From Chitinophaga sp. LS1 (GTDB lineage: Bacteria > Bacteroidota > Bacteroidia > Chitinophagales > Chitinophagaceae), in NCBI RefSeq assembly GCF_034274695.1, contig NZ_CP128362.1, forward strand, positions 806,001 to 870,000: 64,000 nt of DNA, read 5' to 3'. Below the pieces are notes generated by a model. The model had not been told where the DNA came from, ran no database searches, and saw nothing but the letters and a program-made list of their open reading frames with translations. Numbering within the stretch: the first letter of the stretch is position 1; every line of letters starts with the position of its first letter. A program made the position numbers and the translations under genes. Shown one piece after another: positions 33,892 through 43,552 of the stretch.

Positions 33892-36384
33892 TTACCACAC
33901 AACTACCGTTCTGTTTCCCGTTGCAGGATACCTCAGATCCTCACCGCCATCTATCTCTACCGTTATATAATATTCGAAATCTTCACTTTTTATTTTCTCA
34001 TTTCCTACATGAACTTTATACACATTGGCGCCTTCATGTGTTCCATTTTCCTTCGCAAAATCTGTCCCTGCCAATTTACGCCAATGTAATTTCACGCCTT
34101 TCACCCCCTTACCGCTCAATACCCTCACCCGCATATCCAAACTTTCATTGGCGGATAGCATTGTTCGTTTGGTGGTAACGATCACCCTCGCCGGTCCTTT
34201 ATATTCTTTCGATAACACCAACGGCGGCACATTCCCTCTCACGACTCCTATCACACTGTCATACCTTGTCAGATACTGCATCCTTTGCATATTATGCTGT
34301 TCAATATTCGCCAGGGTTCCCATCTCTCCTGTAGTACTTACGGTCTGCAACAGTTCCGTCACCATTTCCTCCCATACCTTTGCCGTACTATCTCTCAATA
34401 CCAATAACCGGTCACCCAATTCCTTTTGTTTATTTACAATCGCCTGCTTAGCGATCGTATCCATCTCACCTAATAAACAACCCACTTTTGAAATAGCTCT
34501 TGCATAATAAAACGTATGTAACCAATACTGATAATTTGCCTGGTTAGTGGGTGTATGTACCAGGCGTCCACACTTTTCAAAAGCATTAATAAAATGATAG
34601 CCTTTCGCTACTGAATCCCATGGTAACTTATTCACAATAATCAAACCCGGTCCTTTAATACCCCAGATAGTCGCTCTTGGAAAATTAGCTGTATAATCCG
34701 TTACTTCCGGCGCCACGGGTGCAGCACCATCAAATGCCTGGAAGATAGGGGAGATCGCTTTGGCCGCATCTTTCCCAAATTGTAAGGTAGCCCACTCATC
34801 ATATAGATCATTCACCGGGTAATCCCGTTTACCAGCAGGGATAATTTTGTTATAAGTATTTGCTTCCCATCCCGCCCTGGCCAGCGACATGAAATTTGGC
34901 GACAGGTTCTTCGTCCGCCAATGAATCCCCATCAATCCTGTACATCCATATTTATATGCATCCTGCGCATCCTTCCTGGTTCTACCCGCCCAGAACTGTG
35001 GACATATCAATGCAGGATCATCTTCCATCCAGGTGATCTCCCATTTGGGTCTTCCCTTTACCGTACCAAATGCAGGCTCCACAGGTGTATATCCCTGTTG
35101 TCTGTTGATCACGCCAAAAGGCATTTCTTTGGGTAATAACTGATCAAACTCCGCCCTGTTCCTGGCAGGCCCTAATACCCAACCACAGGTAGCCAGGGTA
35201 AAAGGAGCATTCACCGCTTTAGCTGCAGCCACCGCACTTTGCAGATCTTTCTTTACAAAATCCGTTTCTCCCGGACGCTCACCTTCCCATGTCCAGTCCT
35301 CTGGTGTCCAGAACCAATAATAATCTAAAGGATGCGTCGCTTTTATTCTTGAAAAGATCCCTTCATACAAAGCCTGCCTGGTAGAATCCTGTCTTCCAAA
35401 AGGTAAAGTCTTTTTCACTTCACGGGGAATTGTCAGCGCTGTCTCTGTACCAATACAGGTTTTTACCCCCAATTCTTTCGCATAACTAAAAGCACTATTC
35501 AACAGATCTCCCATCTTATTAAAGATGGTCATATTCTCTTCGGGTGTATGTGGCCAGTCGGACACATTCTTCATATAATCAGCACCATAATTATCCGTTT
35601 CAAACAATTGTGCCGCACCAAAATTAAAATCTGATGTTTTCTTAGGATAATAATCCCAGGTACTATCATTGGTATTTGCATGCAGAATAGGATAGGCATT
35701 ATTCACATGTCCGTTGTTCTTATCAAATTGTTCTTTTGTTCCAATCCACACAATCGGCTCAGGCTTATACCATCCTCTGAAAATACCTACGCTGGGATAA
35801 GTATGAAAACCAATAAAGTTCATCCCCATCTTTGGTAATTGCGCCAGGATGGCTTTATAATCATCTTCATTCCACCAGTCTGGTCCTTCAGGAAAATCAT
35901 GAAAAGGTTGTATACCTCTCAGGGCAAAAGCAGGTTGATACACCTTATTGAAACCGGCTAATTGTATCACCTTTATCTGCTCATCGGGAATTATATCATC
36001 ATCAAGTGCAAAACCAATTCCAGTTGACTCGAGGAATTTATACGCTCCATACAAGGCCGCAATTTCAGTGGTACCTGCAATTAACAAACGTTGATCAGTA
36101 GTAGATAGCAATTGGTAAGCATCTCCTTTTAATCCGGTATTGATCCTTTTATCTTTTAGAGGCAGCGCGTCTATAGTACCTACCCAAATGGCATTTGCAG
36201 GAATAGTGCCGCTGATGGTCTTTATTTCAGGCAATTCACCTGTACGTACATATATATACCGCTGTAGCTCTTTTGTTGCCAGGTTGATCGTAGCTCCGGC
36301 ACCGCTATTATGAACGATCACAGGTACCCTGGAAAACCCCGGAGTCAGCGTTAACAGTAAGAAAAACAGTACTAAATATCTCAT
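33892..36384 (-). CDS. Secreted GH67/alpha-glucuronidase-like hydrolase, 830 aa
   Basis: A signal peptide (MRYLVLFFLLLTLTPGFS) precedes a chitobiase/alpha-glucuronidase N-terminal-like domain (ATKELQRYIYVRTGELPEIKTI, IWVGTIDALP, ALYGAYKFLESTGIGFALDDD). The centre is a TIM-barrel with WDYYP, YYWFWTPEDWTWEGE, LATCGWVLGP and CTGLMGIHWRT. GH67 and GH115-like enzymes take glucuronic acid off xylan; this protein is of the uncharacterised Bacteroidota branch. The C-terminus (RVIVTTKRTMLSANESLDMRV...) is a beta-sandwich. It is divergent from an AraC regulator, which is likely to control it. Confidence 0.75.
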   Translation of the reverse strand: MRYLVLFFLLLTLTPGFSRVPVIVHNSGAGATINLATKELQRYIYVRTGELPEIKTISGTIPANAIWVGTIDALPLKDKRINTGLKGDAYQLLSTTDQRLLIAGTTEIAALYGAYKFLESTGIGFALDDDIIPDEQIKVIQLAGFNKVYQPAFALRGIQPFHDFPEGPDWWNEDDYKAILAQLPKMGMNFIGFHTYPSVGIFRGWYKPEPIVWIGTKEQFDKNNGHVNNAYPILHANTNDSTWDYYPKKTSDFNFGAAQLFETDNYGADYMKNVSDWPHTPEENMTIFNKMGDLLNSAFSYAKELGVKTCIGTETALTIPREVKKTLPFGRQDSTRQALYEGIFSRIKATHPLDYYWFWTPEDWTWEGERPGETDFVKKDLQSAVAAAKAVNAPFTLATCGWVLGPARNRAEFDQLLPKEMPFGVINRQQGYTPVEPAFGTVKGRPKWEITWMEDDPALICPQFWAGRTRKDAQDAYKYGCTGLMGIHWRTKNLSPNFMSLARAGWEANTYNKIIPAGKRDYPVNDLYDEWATLQFGKDAAKAISPIFQAFDGAAPVAPEVTDYTANFPRATIWGIKGPGLIIVNKLPWDSVAKGYHFINAFEKCGRLVHTPTNQANYQYWLHTFYYARAISKVGCLLGEMDTIAKQAIVNKQKELGDRLLVLRDSTAKVWEEMVTELLQTVSTTGEMGTLANIEQHNMQRMQYLTRYDSVIGVVRGNVPPLVLSKEYKGPARVIVTTKRTMLSANESLDMRVRVLSGKGVKGVKLHWRKLAGTDFAKENGTHEGANVYKVHVGNEKIKSEDFEYYITVEIDGGEDLRYPATGNRTVVVW

Positions 36385-36531
36385 TGAATGAATGGTTCTA
36401 AATAACGATGAAATAAATCCTCAATTTACCGGCCCTTCATTATATGGTCGTATCGTTTATTATTCAAAAAGTAAATTATATTAATCATTTCATTCCCCGA
36501 AATGCCTTAAATTGCATAAGATTATTCCACA

Positions 36532-37416
36532 ATGAAACCGCTGATACAAAAGTTGCCTCTTAATGAGAACAATTCATTTGTTGCTCAATCTTTCCGCACT
36601 CCTGATTTTGAAGTAGGCTGGCATCAGCATATCGAGGTCGAACTCATCTTATTTACTGAAGGGGCCGGTTTGAGCTTCATCGGCAATTCCGTCGGTGAAT
36701 TTGATACCAATGATATCTATTTATTAGGGTCCAACCTTCCGCATACTTTTCAGAAATTGGAGGAGCAAATGATAGCCAGTGCCATCGTGGTACAATTTAA
36801 AGAAGATTGCTGGGGGCGTAGCTTCCTTGAAATGCCGGAATGCCGTCATATCCGGAACCTGCTCAGCGTATCGTCGTATGGCTTAAAAATGCAGGGAGCT
36901 ACAAAAGCTACGCTGGCTAACCTTATCAAAACTTTGGAAACAACCCAGGGCTTTCAGCGGGTTTTACTATTAGGCCAGTGTCTTGATCTGATCGCTACCT
37001 CGCAGGAATATGTTACAGTCTCGACACAGGAGATAAAATCTCCGCAAAAAGAACGTGAATGTATCGACAACATCTTCCAATATACGATCGATAATTTCAG
37101 AGATCCCATCACCCTCTCCCAGGTAGCAGATATCGCCTGCATGAGTATACCTGCTTTCTGCAACTATTTCAAGAAAAGTACGAAAAAAACTTATATCGAT
37201 TTCCTAAATGAAATCCGTATTGGCTATGCCTGCACCTTGCTAATGGAAACCAGGAAAACCGTACTTGATATTTGCTTCGATAGTGGGTACAATACGATGG
37301 CAAATTTCCATAAGCAATTTCTGAAAATTAAACACATTACCCCACTTCAATATAGAAAATACTTTACTACTCAGATAGCAATGGCACAGAACAACATCCA
37401 TATTATAGAGGAATAA
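36532..37416 (+). CDS. AraC-family transcriptional regulator
   Basis: The N-terminal domain is a cupin sugar-sensor (WHQHIEVELILFTEGAGLSFIGNSVGEFDTNDIYLLG). The C-terminal 100 residues carry two helix-turn-helix units: ITLSQVADIACMSIPAFCNYFKKSTKKTYIDF and TVLDICFDSGYNTMANFHKQFLK, ending ITPLQYRK. It sits 147 bp from the GH67-like gene on the other strand, so it is likely to sense a sugar and activate that gene and its own. Confidence 0.9.
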   Translation: MKPLIQKLPLNENNSFVAQSFRTPDFEVGWHQHIEVELILFTEGAGLSFIGNSVGEFDTNDIYLLGSNLPHTFQKLEEQMIASAIVVQFKEDCWGRSFLEMPECRHIRNLLSVSSYGLKMQGATKATLANLIKTLETTQGFQRVLLLGQCLDLIATSQEYVTVSTQEIKSPQKERECIDNIFQYTIDNFRDPITLSQVADIACMSIPAFCNYFKKSTKKTYIDFLNEIRIGYACTLLMETRKTVLDICFDSGYNTMANFHKQFLKIKHITPLQYRKYFTTQIAMAQNNIHIIEE

Positions 37417-37466
37417 ATTCTTTTGCTCCTAACAATTTCGTTCGTTATGCATCTTATTTTCCCGCC

Positions 37467-37703
37467 ATGAAAAAGGCCCACATTGTGTTAATCTTCCTCC
37501 TGACTTCCTGCATCACCGCCGGCCTATTTGCATTTAAGGTGCAACATCCTGCCAGTCCTCAATACCTGTATTGTACCACCCAGTATGGAGATCCTGGTAT
37601 TATCCAGGTATATCCTACCATTGCACCTGCTACTACTGCATTTTGCACAACTGTATTCAACGATTCTTGTTTCAAGCTGACTACTGTCTATTTTAAATTC
37701 TGA
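37467..37703 (+). CDS. Small secreted protein, 78 aa
   Basis: A signal peptide (MKKAHIVLIFLLTSCITAGLFAFKV) leads to about 50 residues with three Cys (LYCTTQYGDPG, AFCTTVFNDSC). It resembles the many small DUF6520-like exported proteins of Chitinophaga. Function unknown. A weak hairpin GGCAGAC...GTCCGCC follows it. Confidence 0.55.
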   Translation: MKKAHIVLIFLLTSCITAGLFAFKVQHPASPQYLYCTTQYGDPGIIQVYPTIAPATTAFCTTVFNDSCFKLTTVYFKF

Positions 37704-37945
37704 GATTGTTAATGAAAAAAGGCAGACCTGAAAAAGTCCGCCCCGAGTTGCAAAATATTGTTCCAAGTATATAAAGGCTAAATCTACTCACACTTTTTCA
37801 AACACATTTGTTATCAACTAGTTAATAGGATCAAATCGATCCTGCCAGGATCATTAACACCCGAATTAACCACTCATTAACAAAACTTTCACCAATATTC
37901 ATTATCTAGCAAACCGAACATTGAAATTTTAACTCCCTACCCATT

Positions 37946-38962
37946 ATGCACCACATCTCCCTAAACAACGTTTTCAGACAACTGAAAGCGGATCTTATTG
38001 GCAAAGACTCCTATCGTGGCGTCACGCTCACCTATACATGGTTAGCTAACCAGTTCGGGCACTTTTCCCTAGGCTTCATACCTACATTATTAATTCCCCA
38101 CCACGCTGCGCCCTGGATCGTCGCCATCGCCTGGACGCTCTTTGAAGCATACAACTTCCTCGGGCCCCTGTTATTAAATAAACACACCGAATCCAAAACA
38201 TTATACGTGCCTTCTCATAAGCGATATACCTTCCCACCTACCTGGGGCAACATCGCCTTCGATACCTTCACGGACCTTTGCTTCTTCTGGCTCGGCGCCT
38301 TCGCCGCCAGCCTGCTCTTAGGTCACCACACGATATTGAATATCACCATCATCGCTATTATACTCATCTACCCCATCTGCTACTGGTACCCTACCAAAAT
38401 GTACCTCCAGCAAGCCTGTCTACCTACTCAATTCCGCCTCAGTCAATGGAATCTTTCCATCAAAGACGCTGACAAGGAAAAGGTGTACGGATTCCTGAAT
38501 GCCACCCTTCATCCCGACACCATCATCGGCAAGCACCTCTTCATCTTCGGTGGCAAAGGCAGTGGCAAAACCGCCCTTGGCATCGGCCTCGCTACCGAAT
38601 CTGCTATTAAGCACAAAGCCTGTCTGTATACCACCGCTATGAAACTCTATAGCCTCTTCTCCCTTACCGATGAAGACATCCAGCAAGAAGATCCTAACCT
38701 CTGGACATGGCGCACGACCTCCCTCCTCGTCATTGACGATATCAATCCTGGTCAACCGATCCCCAAAGACATCGTGACCGCTTACCAATTCATGGAATTC
38801 ATGGAAAACGACGGCAACCGCCACGCCTTAAAAAACAAAAATGTAATCTGGATTTTGGGAGATGATGCCACTTATAGTGAATGGCAACAGATGCTCCATA
38901 CTATTGGGGTACCAAAAGAAAGTATTTCCGCTATTTATCTGCCGCAGGGTAAATTGTCATAA
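37946..38962 (+). CDS. Membrane-anchored AAA/IstB-like ATPase
   Basis: The 338-residue protein has three to four helices in its first 150 residues (FSLGFIPTLLIPHH, APWIVAIAWTLFEAYNFLGPLLL, LCFFWLGAFAASLLLG, ILNITIIAIILIYPICYW). Walker A is FGGKGSGKTALG (about 201-212), Walker B SLLVIDDIN (about 258-266), and a sensor-1-like VIWILGDDATY follows. The domain is like DnaC/IstB AAA+ proteins but with a membrane N-terminus. I know no described family of this form. The C-ending codon bias is strong in the middle of the gene and ends near 38860. Confidence 0.7.
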   Translation: MHHISLNNVFRQLKADLIGKDSYRGVTLTYTWLANQFGHFSLGFIPTLLIPHHAAPWIVAIAWTLFEAYNFLGPLLLNKHTESKTLYVPSHKRYTFPPTWGNIAFDTFTDLCFFWLGAFAASLLLGHHTILNITIIAIILIYPICYWYPTKMYLQQACLPTQFRLSQWNLSIKDADKEKVYGFLNATLHPDTIIGKHLFIFGGKGSGKTALGIGLATESAIKHKACLYTTAMKLYSLFSLTDEDIQQEDPNLWTWRTTSLLVIDDINPGQPIPKDIVTAYQFMEFMENDGNRHALKNKNVIWILGDDATYSEWQQMLHTIGVPKESISAIYLPQGKLS

Positions 38963-39089
38963 CGGGTAACAAACACCTCAGCGTAAAATGTGATAATTCG
39001 AACCCTGACACTTCAGGCTAAAAGATAGCTCCTGTTCCGTCAATGCATGAGAATTGAGGGTTCTCCACCATGATGGGGTTTCACTCCCC

Positions 39090-39818
39090 TCACGGTAAAA
39101 TATGATTCTCCATAGCAAACGTCACCAAATGCGTTAAACTCTTCACCTCAAACCTTTTATACAATGGAATAATCCTTTTCTCTATCGCCGACTGCGTAAC
39201 ATTCAACTCATGCGCGATCTCCTTAAACGACTTCCCCTGCGCCAACATGGCCAGCGCCTCCTTCTCCTTTTGTGAGATCGCATAATAATGAAACAACTTC
39301 TTATTCAACTCCTCCTCAAACTCTGCCTTCTCCGGCCCATATGCCGCATACTGCATCACCTTCCCCAATTTCAACCGCTGGCTGACCTGGTTCCTCCCAA
39401 TTATCTCCGTCACCCGTCCATTCTCAGACCTAAACACCCCCACCCGCACAATGAGCGGCACGGGCGTCCCATTCTTATGTAACTTCTTCAGTTCTATCGT
39501 AAAACTATACTTCTCCAACTCCTCCGACCGGCTCATAATAAACATCAACGCCTTGTCATTCAATTCGAATGAAAACGGTTTATACTCCGGCGTTGTGATA
39601 TCCACAATACTCAGCATATTGATCTCACTATCCTCATACCCCAGCACTTCTTCCCACCCATCCGCATATACCATCCTATTCTCCTTAAAGGAATACACAT
39701 ATATTGCTTCCTCAGGAAACCGCTGTATTGTTCGTCTTAAACTAACTGCCTGTTCACTGTTCAAATCGGCAGGCAAGGCTGTGATCATAGATCTGGAAAA
39801 CTCACCGGGATTGGACAT
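39090..39818 (-). CDS. PAS domain - LuxR-type transcriptional regulator
   Basis: The 242-residue protein has an N-terminal PAS domain (YVYSFKENRMVYADGWEEVLGY, LHKNGTPVPLIVRVGVFRS, EIIGRNQVSQ) and a C-terminal LuxR-type HTH (ISQKEKEALAMLAQGKSFKEIAHELNVTQSAIEKRIIPLYKRF). There is no receiver domain, so it likely senses a ligand or redox state directly. Such regulators are common in Bacteroidota. It converges on the AAA protein gene. Confidence 0.88.
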   Translation of the reverse strand: MSNPGEFSRSMITALPADLNSEQAVSLRRTIQRFPEEAIYVYSFKENRMVYADGWEEVLGYEDSEINMLSIVDITTPEYKPFSFELNDKALMFIMSRSEELEKYSFTIELKKLHKNGTPVPLIVRVGVFRSENGRVTEIIGRNQVSQRLKLGKVMQYAAYGPEKAEFEEELNKKLFHYYAISQKEKEALAMLAQGKSFKEIAHELNVTQSAIEKRIIPLYKRFEVKSLTHLVTFAMENHILP

Positions 39819-39831
39819 GACAAATTTTTAA

Positions 39832-40322
39832 TTCCTCTAATTTAAGAATTCCTGTCCAAACTGCGGATTTTCGCAGTTGACCTCCGATAAAAACCTGTTT
39901 ATTTTTGCGAAACCTTTCAACCATTACTTTAGAACCCCAATTTTATTAACCCCATTAGTTACTACAACTTTTCTAGTGCCAGGGTACAGGGCAAGCACTA
40001 ACCTTCGCTTGCCCTTACCGTTGGTTCCTCCTTACCCACAGGTCATTCCACATGCCTCATTCCTCTGAACTTACTCCCCATAACTTACTCCCCACAGAAC
40101 TAACTTTCCACACCTCTCAACACACCTAACTCCCACAACGCTCTCCCCGTACCCCTCTTCCCACAACTCTCCTCAAAGCACTCATGCATATCTTTACCCC
40201 CTCCCCTGAATTACTCATAAAACAATAATTTTCTCCTACCTTTTTATTAGATTTTAAAAAATCATTATATTGTATAATAACCCTATATAGACAACCCATT
40301 CCCTCAACCTAAATGCACACCT
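39832..40322. other. Intergenic, 491 bp, with a G-poor, C/A/T-rich tract
   Basis: From about 40020 to 40230 the plus strand is nearly free of G while rich in C, T and A, with near-repeats such as CTTACTCCCCATAACTTACTCCCCAC. No reading frame in it looks like a protein. AT-rich DNA with ATTATATTGTATAATAACC (40263-40285) just before the STAND gene is a likely promoter region. Confidence 0.5.
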
Positions 40323-43300
40323 ATGACTCTCCATAATGAAAGTCACATTTCACTATCCATTATTTCCATCCTTGACGCCGACAACCAGGTTACAGGCTAT
40401 GGTTTCTTTATCGACCCTCATGGACTGGCCATCACCTGTTATCATCTTATTTCAAACCTGCAAAATATCCGCATCCGGGATTACTATGGTCATGAATACG
40501 ATGCAGTCATAAACAAGTACTATTCATCTCTTCGGAATGACATAGCCGTTATCCACATCCAAAAAGACACCACTTATTTTTTATACTTCTCACACAAGGC
40601 TGAAATTATCATAGAAGTCACCGAACCTGTGCGCTCGCCAGGCAAAACCACCTGGGAGTTCGAGGACCTTAGAATAGATAAATGTGATTATCTTTTACAA
40701 ACAACAGGCATGCATGGCTTACCTGTTTTAGAAAAAGACAAATTAAACGTGTGGGGTATAAAAATATCAGATCGATATTCCAGAGTGCTCCCGCTAAAGA
40801 ACCCAAATAAAACTGGACAATTTGGATTGCTCAGAGAATATCTTTCAAATACATATTCGCTGAGACAATACCTTCGAAGAAATGGCGAAGTCAGAACCAT
40901 TTTCAATCTACAGGTGCTCACTGCTATCAATAACCTGATCGACAAAGGCATCTATTTGCCCGAGTATTATTGCTCGCGCGATGAAGAAACCAAAATACAC
41001 ACATACATTCATAGCGCAGGCCATCTTAAATTTATAATTGGCGATAATGGTGTAGGCAAAACTTCTTTATTAGCTCACGCAGCTACTCTATCCATCTCAT
41101 CAGGATATGTTTTATTCTTTTCCGCCTGGCAATTCGAACTAAGACCGCATGGCCTGCGAGGAGAAATAAAAAGATTACTACAACAAACGCTCACAGACCA
41201 TCCCCAGGAAACCATCACAATTGATGACTTAATGCACACCGCCTGCAATAGTATATACAATAATCAATGCATCATATTTATAGATGGATTAAATGAAATC
41301 AGCAATCAATTCGCCGGTAAGTTTAACTCGTGGATCAAACACTCCATTGGCTGGGCAAAGAACACGAACATAAAACTGATCATCACTTCCACTACTCCCT
41401 TCTATAAGCATCCGGGTATAAGAATGGGAAGTTTCAATGTTAAAGAAACCAAAGAGGCATTCCTATTATATAACCTACCTGAAAAGTTCAAGACGATCTC
41501 CAGGTTGAGTCATCCACTTGTAATCCGACTTTTACATGATATTTCTTCACAAGCTATATCGGCAGTTCCAGATGACTACCCATTAGTAGCTACCTATATT
41601 CAAAGAAAATGTGCCAGTATCGCCAGACTGACCAATATACCCTCTAACACTATCCAAGATCTTCTCATTCTCTTAGCCAGTCATTCTGAAAATCACTGGT
41701 TATCATACGATACATACCAGGATATTCTTAAAGACCATCCTGACCTTGTCCCCATACTTATCCAGGAAAATCTCTTTTTCCTGTCAAACAATGGCATCAG
41801 AATAATTTTCCCCTGGATTGGAGAATTCCTGACTGGCGAATCATTGGACCTACACCTACCATGGGATCAACTAACCCCTACACAAAGGAAAGGCCTCCCA
41901 TGGCTGATCGCAAAACACTCCTTCCTAAAGCAGGACGTCTCGCCCGTCATGCAACAATTACTATCCTCCATCGTCAATAACCACCCCGAAAAAGAAAAAG
42001 CTGTCGATATATTAATCAACACTATACAACACCTATCCCATCCTGATAAACACTATACAACTATTGAAACGTTCACCCTCCATGAACAAAACGGGTTCTT
42101 CCTTCCCCAGGAAGTAGGTCCGTTAGTCTTCCATTCGCATCTATCCTACCCCAATCAACTCAAGCTCATCAAGATAGCCTTATCTACTGAAACCCTGAGT
42201 CCTCACTTCATCCATTTTTATTTTAGTTGCCATATATATCATCCTAAGAATTTATTTTTAGAACCTATTGCTCCATTCTCTACTAAACAAGCCTTACACA
42301 GATACCTGGAAATCCAACGTGACAAAACTATTGACACCATCATGCAATGGCTATATGATTACGATGGTGTGAGTGACTTACCTATGATTAACGTCATTGC
42401 ATGTATCATTCTACATCAATTCCACTGCCACGGTAAGACACGCAAGACCTCCTTCAATGTCAGAGATAAACTATTTATAAACATTAACAAGCAAGACAAT
42501 ACCCACCTGTCTCCTATTATAAAAGAAATCTGCTCCCTTATCGTCGCATCAAACCCAGAGTTTGAATATGATTTCTATAAATATTGTGCAGAACTGGAAT
42601 CGCATATTAATATTCTTCGAAGAAAAAGTAATTACCATTTTTATATTAAATGGCTTCCACCTGTTATGCTGGATATTATCAGGAATACTACGACTTTCGA
42701 AAAGCAACTATCTGGAATTACATGGTTGATCCGGGTACCTGAATACACGGAAGAAATGCTTCATCAAACCTTAATCTTATTAAAAGAAAACAAATTAAAT
42801 TGGAGAAATTGCGAGACCTTACTCTCCTGCATCAACATGGAGGAATATTTTGATATCATCGTACCGGAACTGATCAGTTTTATTAAAAACGGTGAAGATC
42901 GTCATTCAAGGGAAATGTGTATCGGTATGCTTTTCACTTTAAAAAACAATGAGGAACATAATCTGGTACTTGTCCAACACCTTGCATCACTTATGGAGGA
43001 AGTCCCTGAGCTTGACAGAAAACTGACCCAACAGTTTGTCGCCGCGCTTGTCAAGGTACCGTATCATTCAAAAGCGTATCCAGTTCTAAATGCTCTCATC
43101 CCTAAGCTATTACTAAAGGATTTGCATATATGGTATCCAATAATGAAACATCTATGTAGGGAAGAAACATGCTCATACACACTATTTGATAAACTCAATT
43201 GGATCCGTTGGGCATTTAACAACCTAGAATTAAGACCATTGTGTACATTAACTATACTTCTCTTAAACACAAAGGTGATGAAAGATGAAGATCAGATTAT

Positions 43301-43445
43301 TGCGTTGATAAAGCCGGTAATATTAAGGACGTTGGAGAAGTCGGACCAGTTTTATGATGCGGTGTTGAAGAAGAGTAAGAAGAAGAATTATGCAGTGTAT
43401 TATGATATACTCAATGATGAAGACTTTAAAAGAGGAATTACATGA
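40323..43445 (+). CDS. Trypsin-like domain fused to STAND NTPase (Avs-like), serine missing
   Basis: Residues 1-160 are a trypsin-like fold: GYGFFIDPHGLAITCYHLIS with the His at 41, LRNDIAVIHI with the Asp at 73, and GMHGLPV where GxSGxP is expected, so residue 131 is His (codon CAT) instead of the nucleophile Ser. A NACHT/STAND NTPase follows: Walker A IIGDNGVGKTSL (238-249), Walker B CIIFIDGLNEI (316-326), and KLIITSTTPF (351-360). The rest, about 650 residues, is helical, like the sensor repeats of NLR and Avs proteins. Known Avs proteins bind phage proteins and switch on an N-terminal effector. Here the effector looks inactive as a serine protease. Confidence 0.83.
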   Translation: MTLHNESHISLSIISILDADNQVTGYGFFIDPHGLAITCYHLISNLQNIRIRDYYGHEYDAVINKYYSSLRNDIAVIHIQKDTTYFLYFSHKAEIIIEVTEPVRSPGKTTWEFEDLRIDKCDYLLQTTGMHGLPVLEKDKLNVWGIKISDRYSRVLPLKNPNKTGQFGLLREYLSNTYSLRQYLRRNGEVRTIFNLQVLTAINNLIDKGIYLPEYYCSRDEETKIHTYIHSAGHLKFIIGDNGVGKTSLLAHAATLSISSGYVLFFSAWQFELRPHGLRGEIKRLLQQTLTDHPQETITIDDLMHTACNSIYNNQCIIFIDGLNEISNQFAGKFNSWIKHSIGWAKNTNIKLIITSTTPFYKHPGIRMGSFNVKETKEAFLLYNLPEKFKTISRLSHPLVIRLLHDISSQAISAVPDDYPLVATYIQRKCASIARLTNIPSNTIQDLLILLASHSENHWLSYDTYQDILKDHPDLVPILIQENLFFLSNNGIRIIFPWIGEFLTGESLDLHLPWDQLTPTQRKGLPWLIAKHSFLKQDVSPVMQQLLSSIVNNHPEKEKAVDILINTIQHLSHPDKHYTTIETFTLHEQNGFFLPQEVGPLVFHSHLSYPNQLKLIKIALSTETLSPHFIHFYFSCHIYHPKNLFLEPIAPFSTKQALHRYLEIQRDKTIDTIMQWLYDYDGVSDLPMINVIACIILHQFHCHGKTRKTSFNVRDKLFININKQDNTHLSPIIKEICSLIVASNPEFEYDFYKYCAELESHINILRRKSNYHFYIKWLPPVMLDIIRNTTTFEKQLSGITWLIRVPEYTEEMLHQTLILLKENKLNWRNCETLLSCINMEEYFDIIVPELISFIKNGEDRHSREMCIGMLFTLKNNEEHNLVLVQHLASLMEEVPELDRKLTQQFVAALVKVPYHSKAYPVLNALIPKLLLKDLHIWYPIMKHLCREETCSYTLFDKLNWIRWAFNNLELRPLCTLTILLLNTKVMKDEDQIIALIKPVILRTLEKSDQFYDAVLKKSKKKNYAVYYDILNDEDFKRGIT

Positions 43446-43552
43446 CTAATTTGAACATTGTAGGTTCTATTTAATTCTTATTATGAGACAAGTATATTTA
43501 ATTTGACATATAGGAACTACATTTCATTGAATCCAATTATACAATAACTATT

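Noticed and set aside
39877..40068. Plus-strand 63-codon frame
   Set aside because: Low-complexity Thr/Pro/Leu translation of the G-poor tract with no homology or start context.
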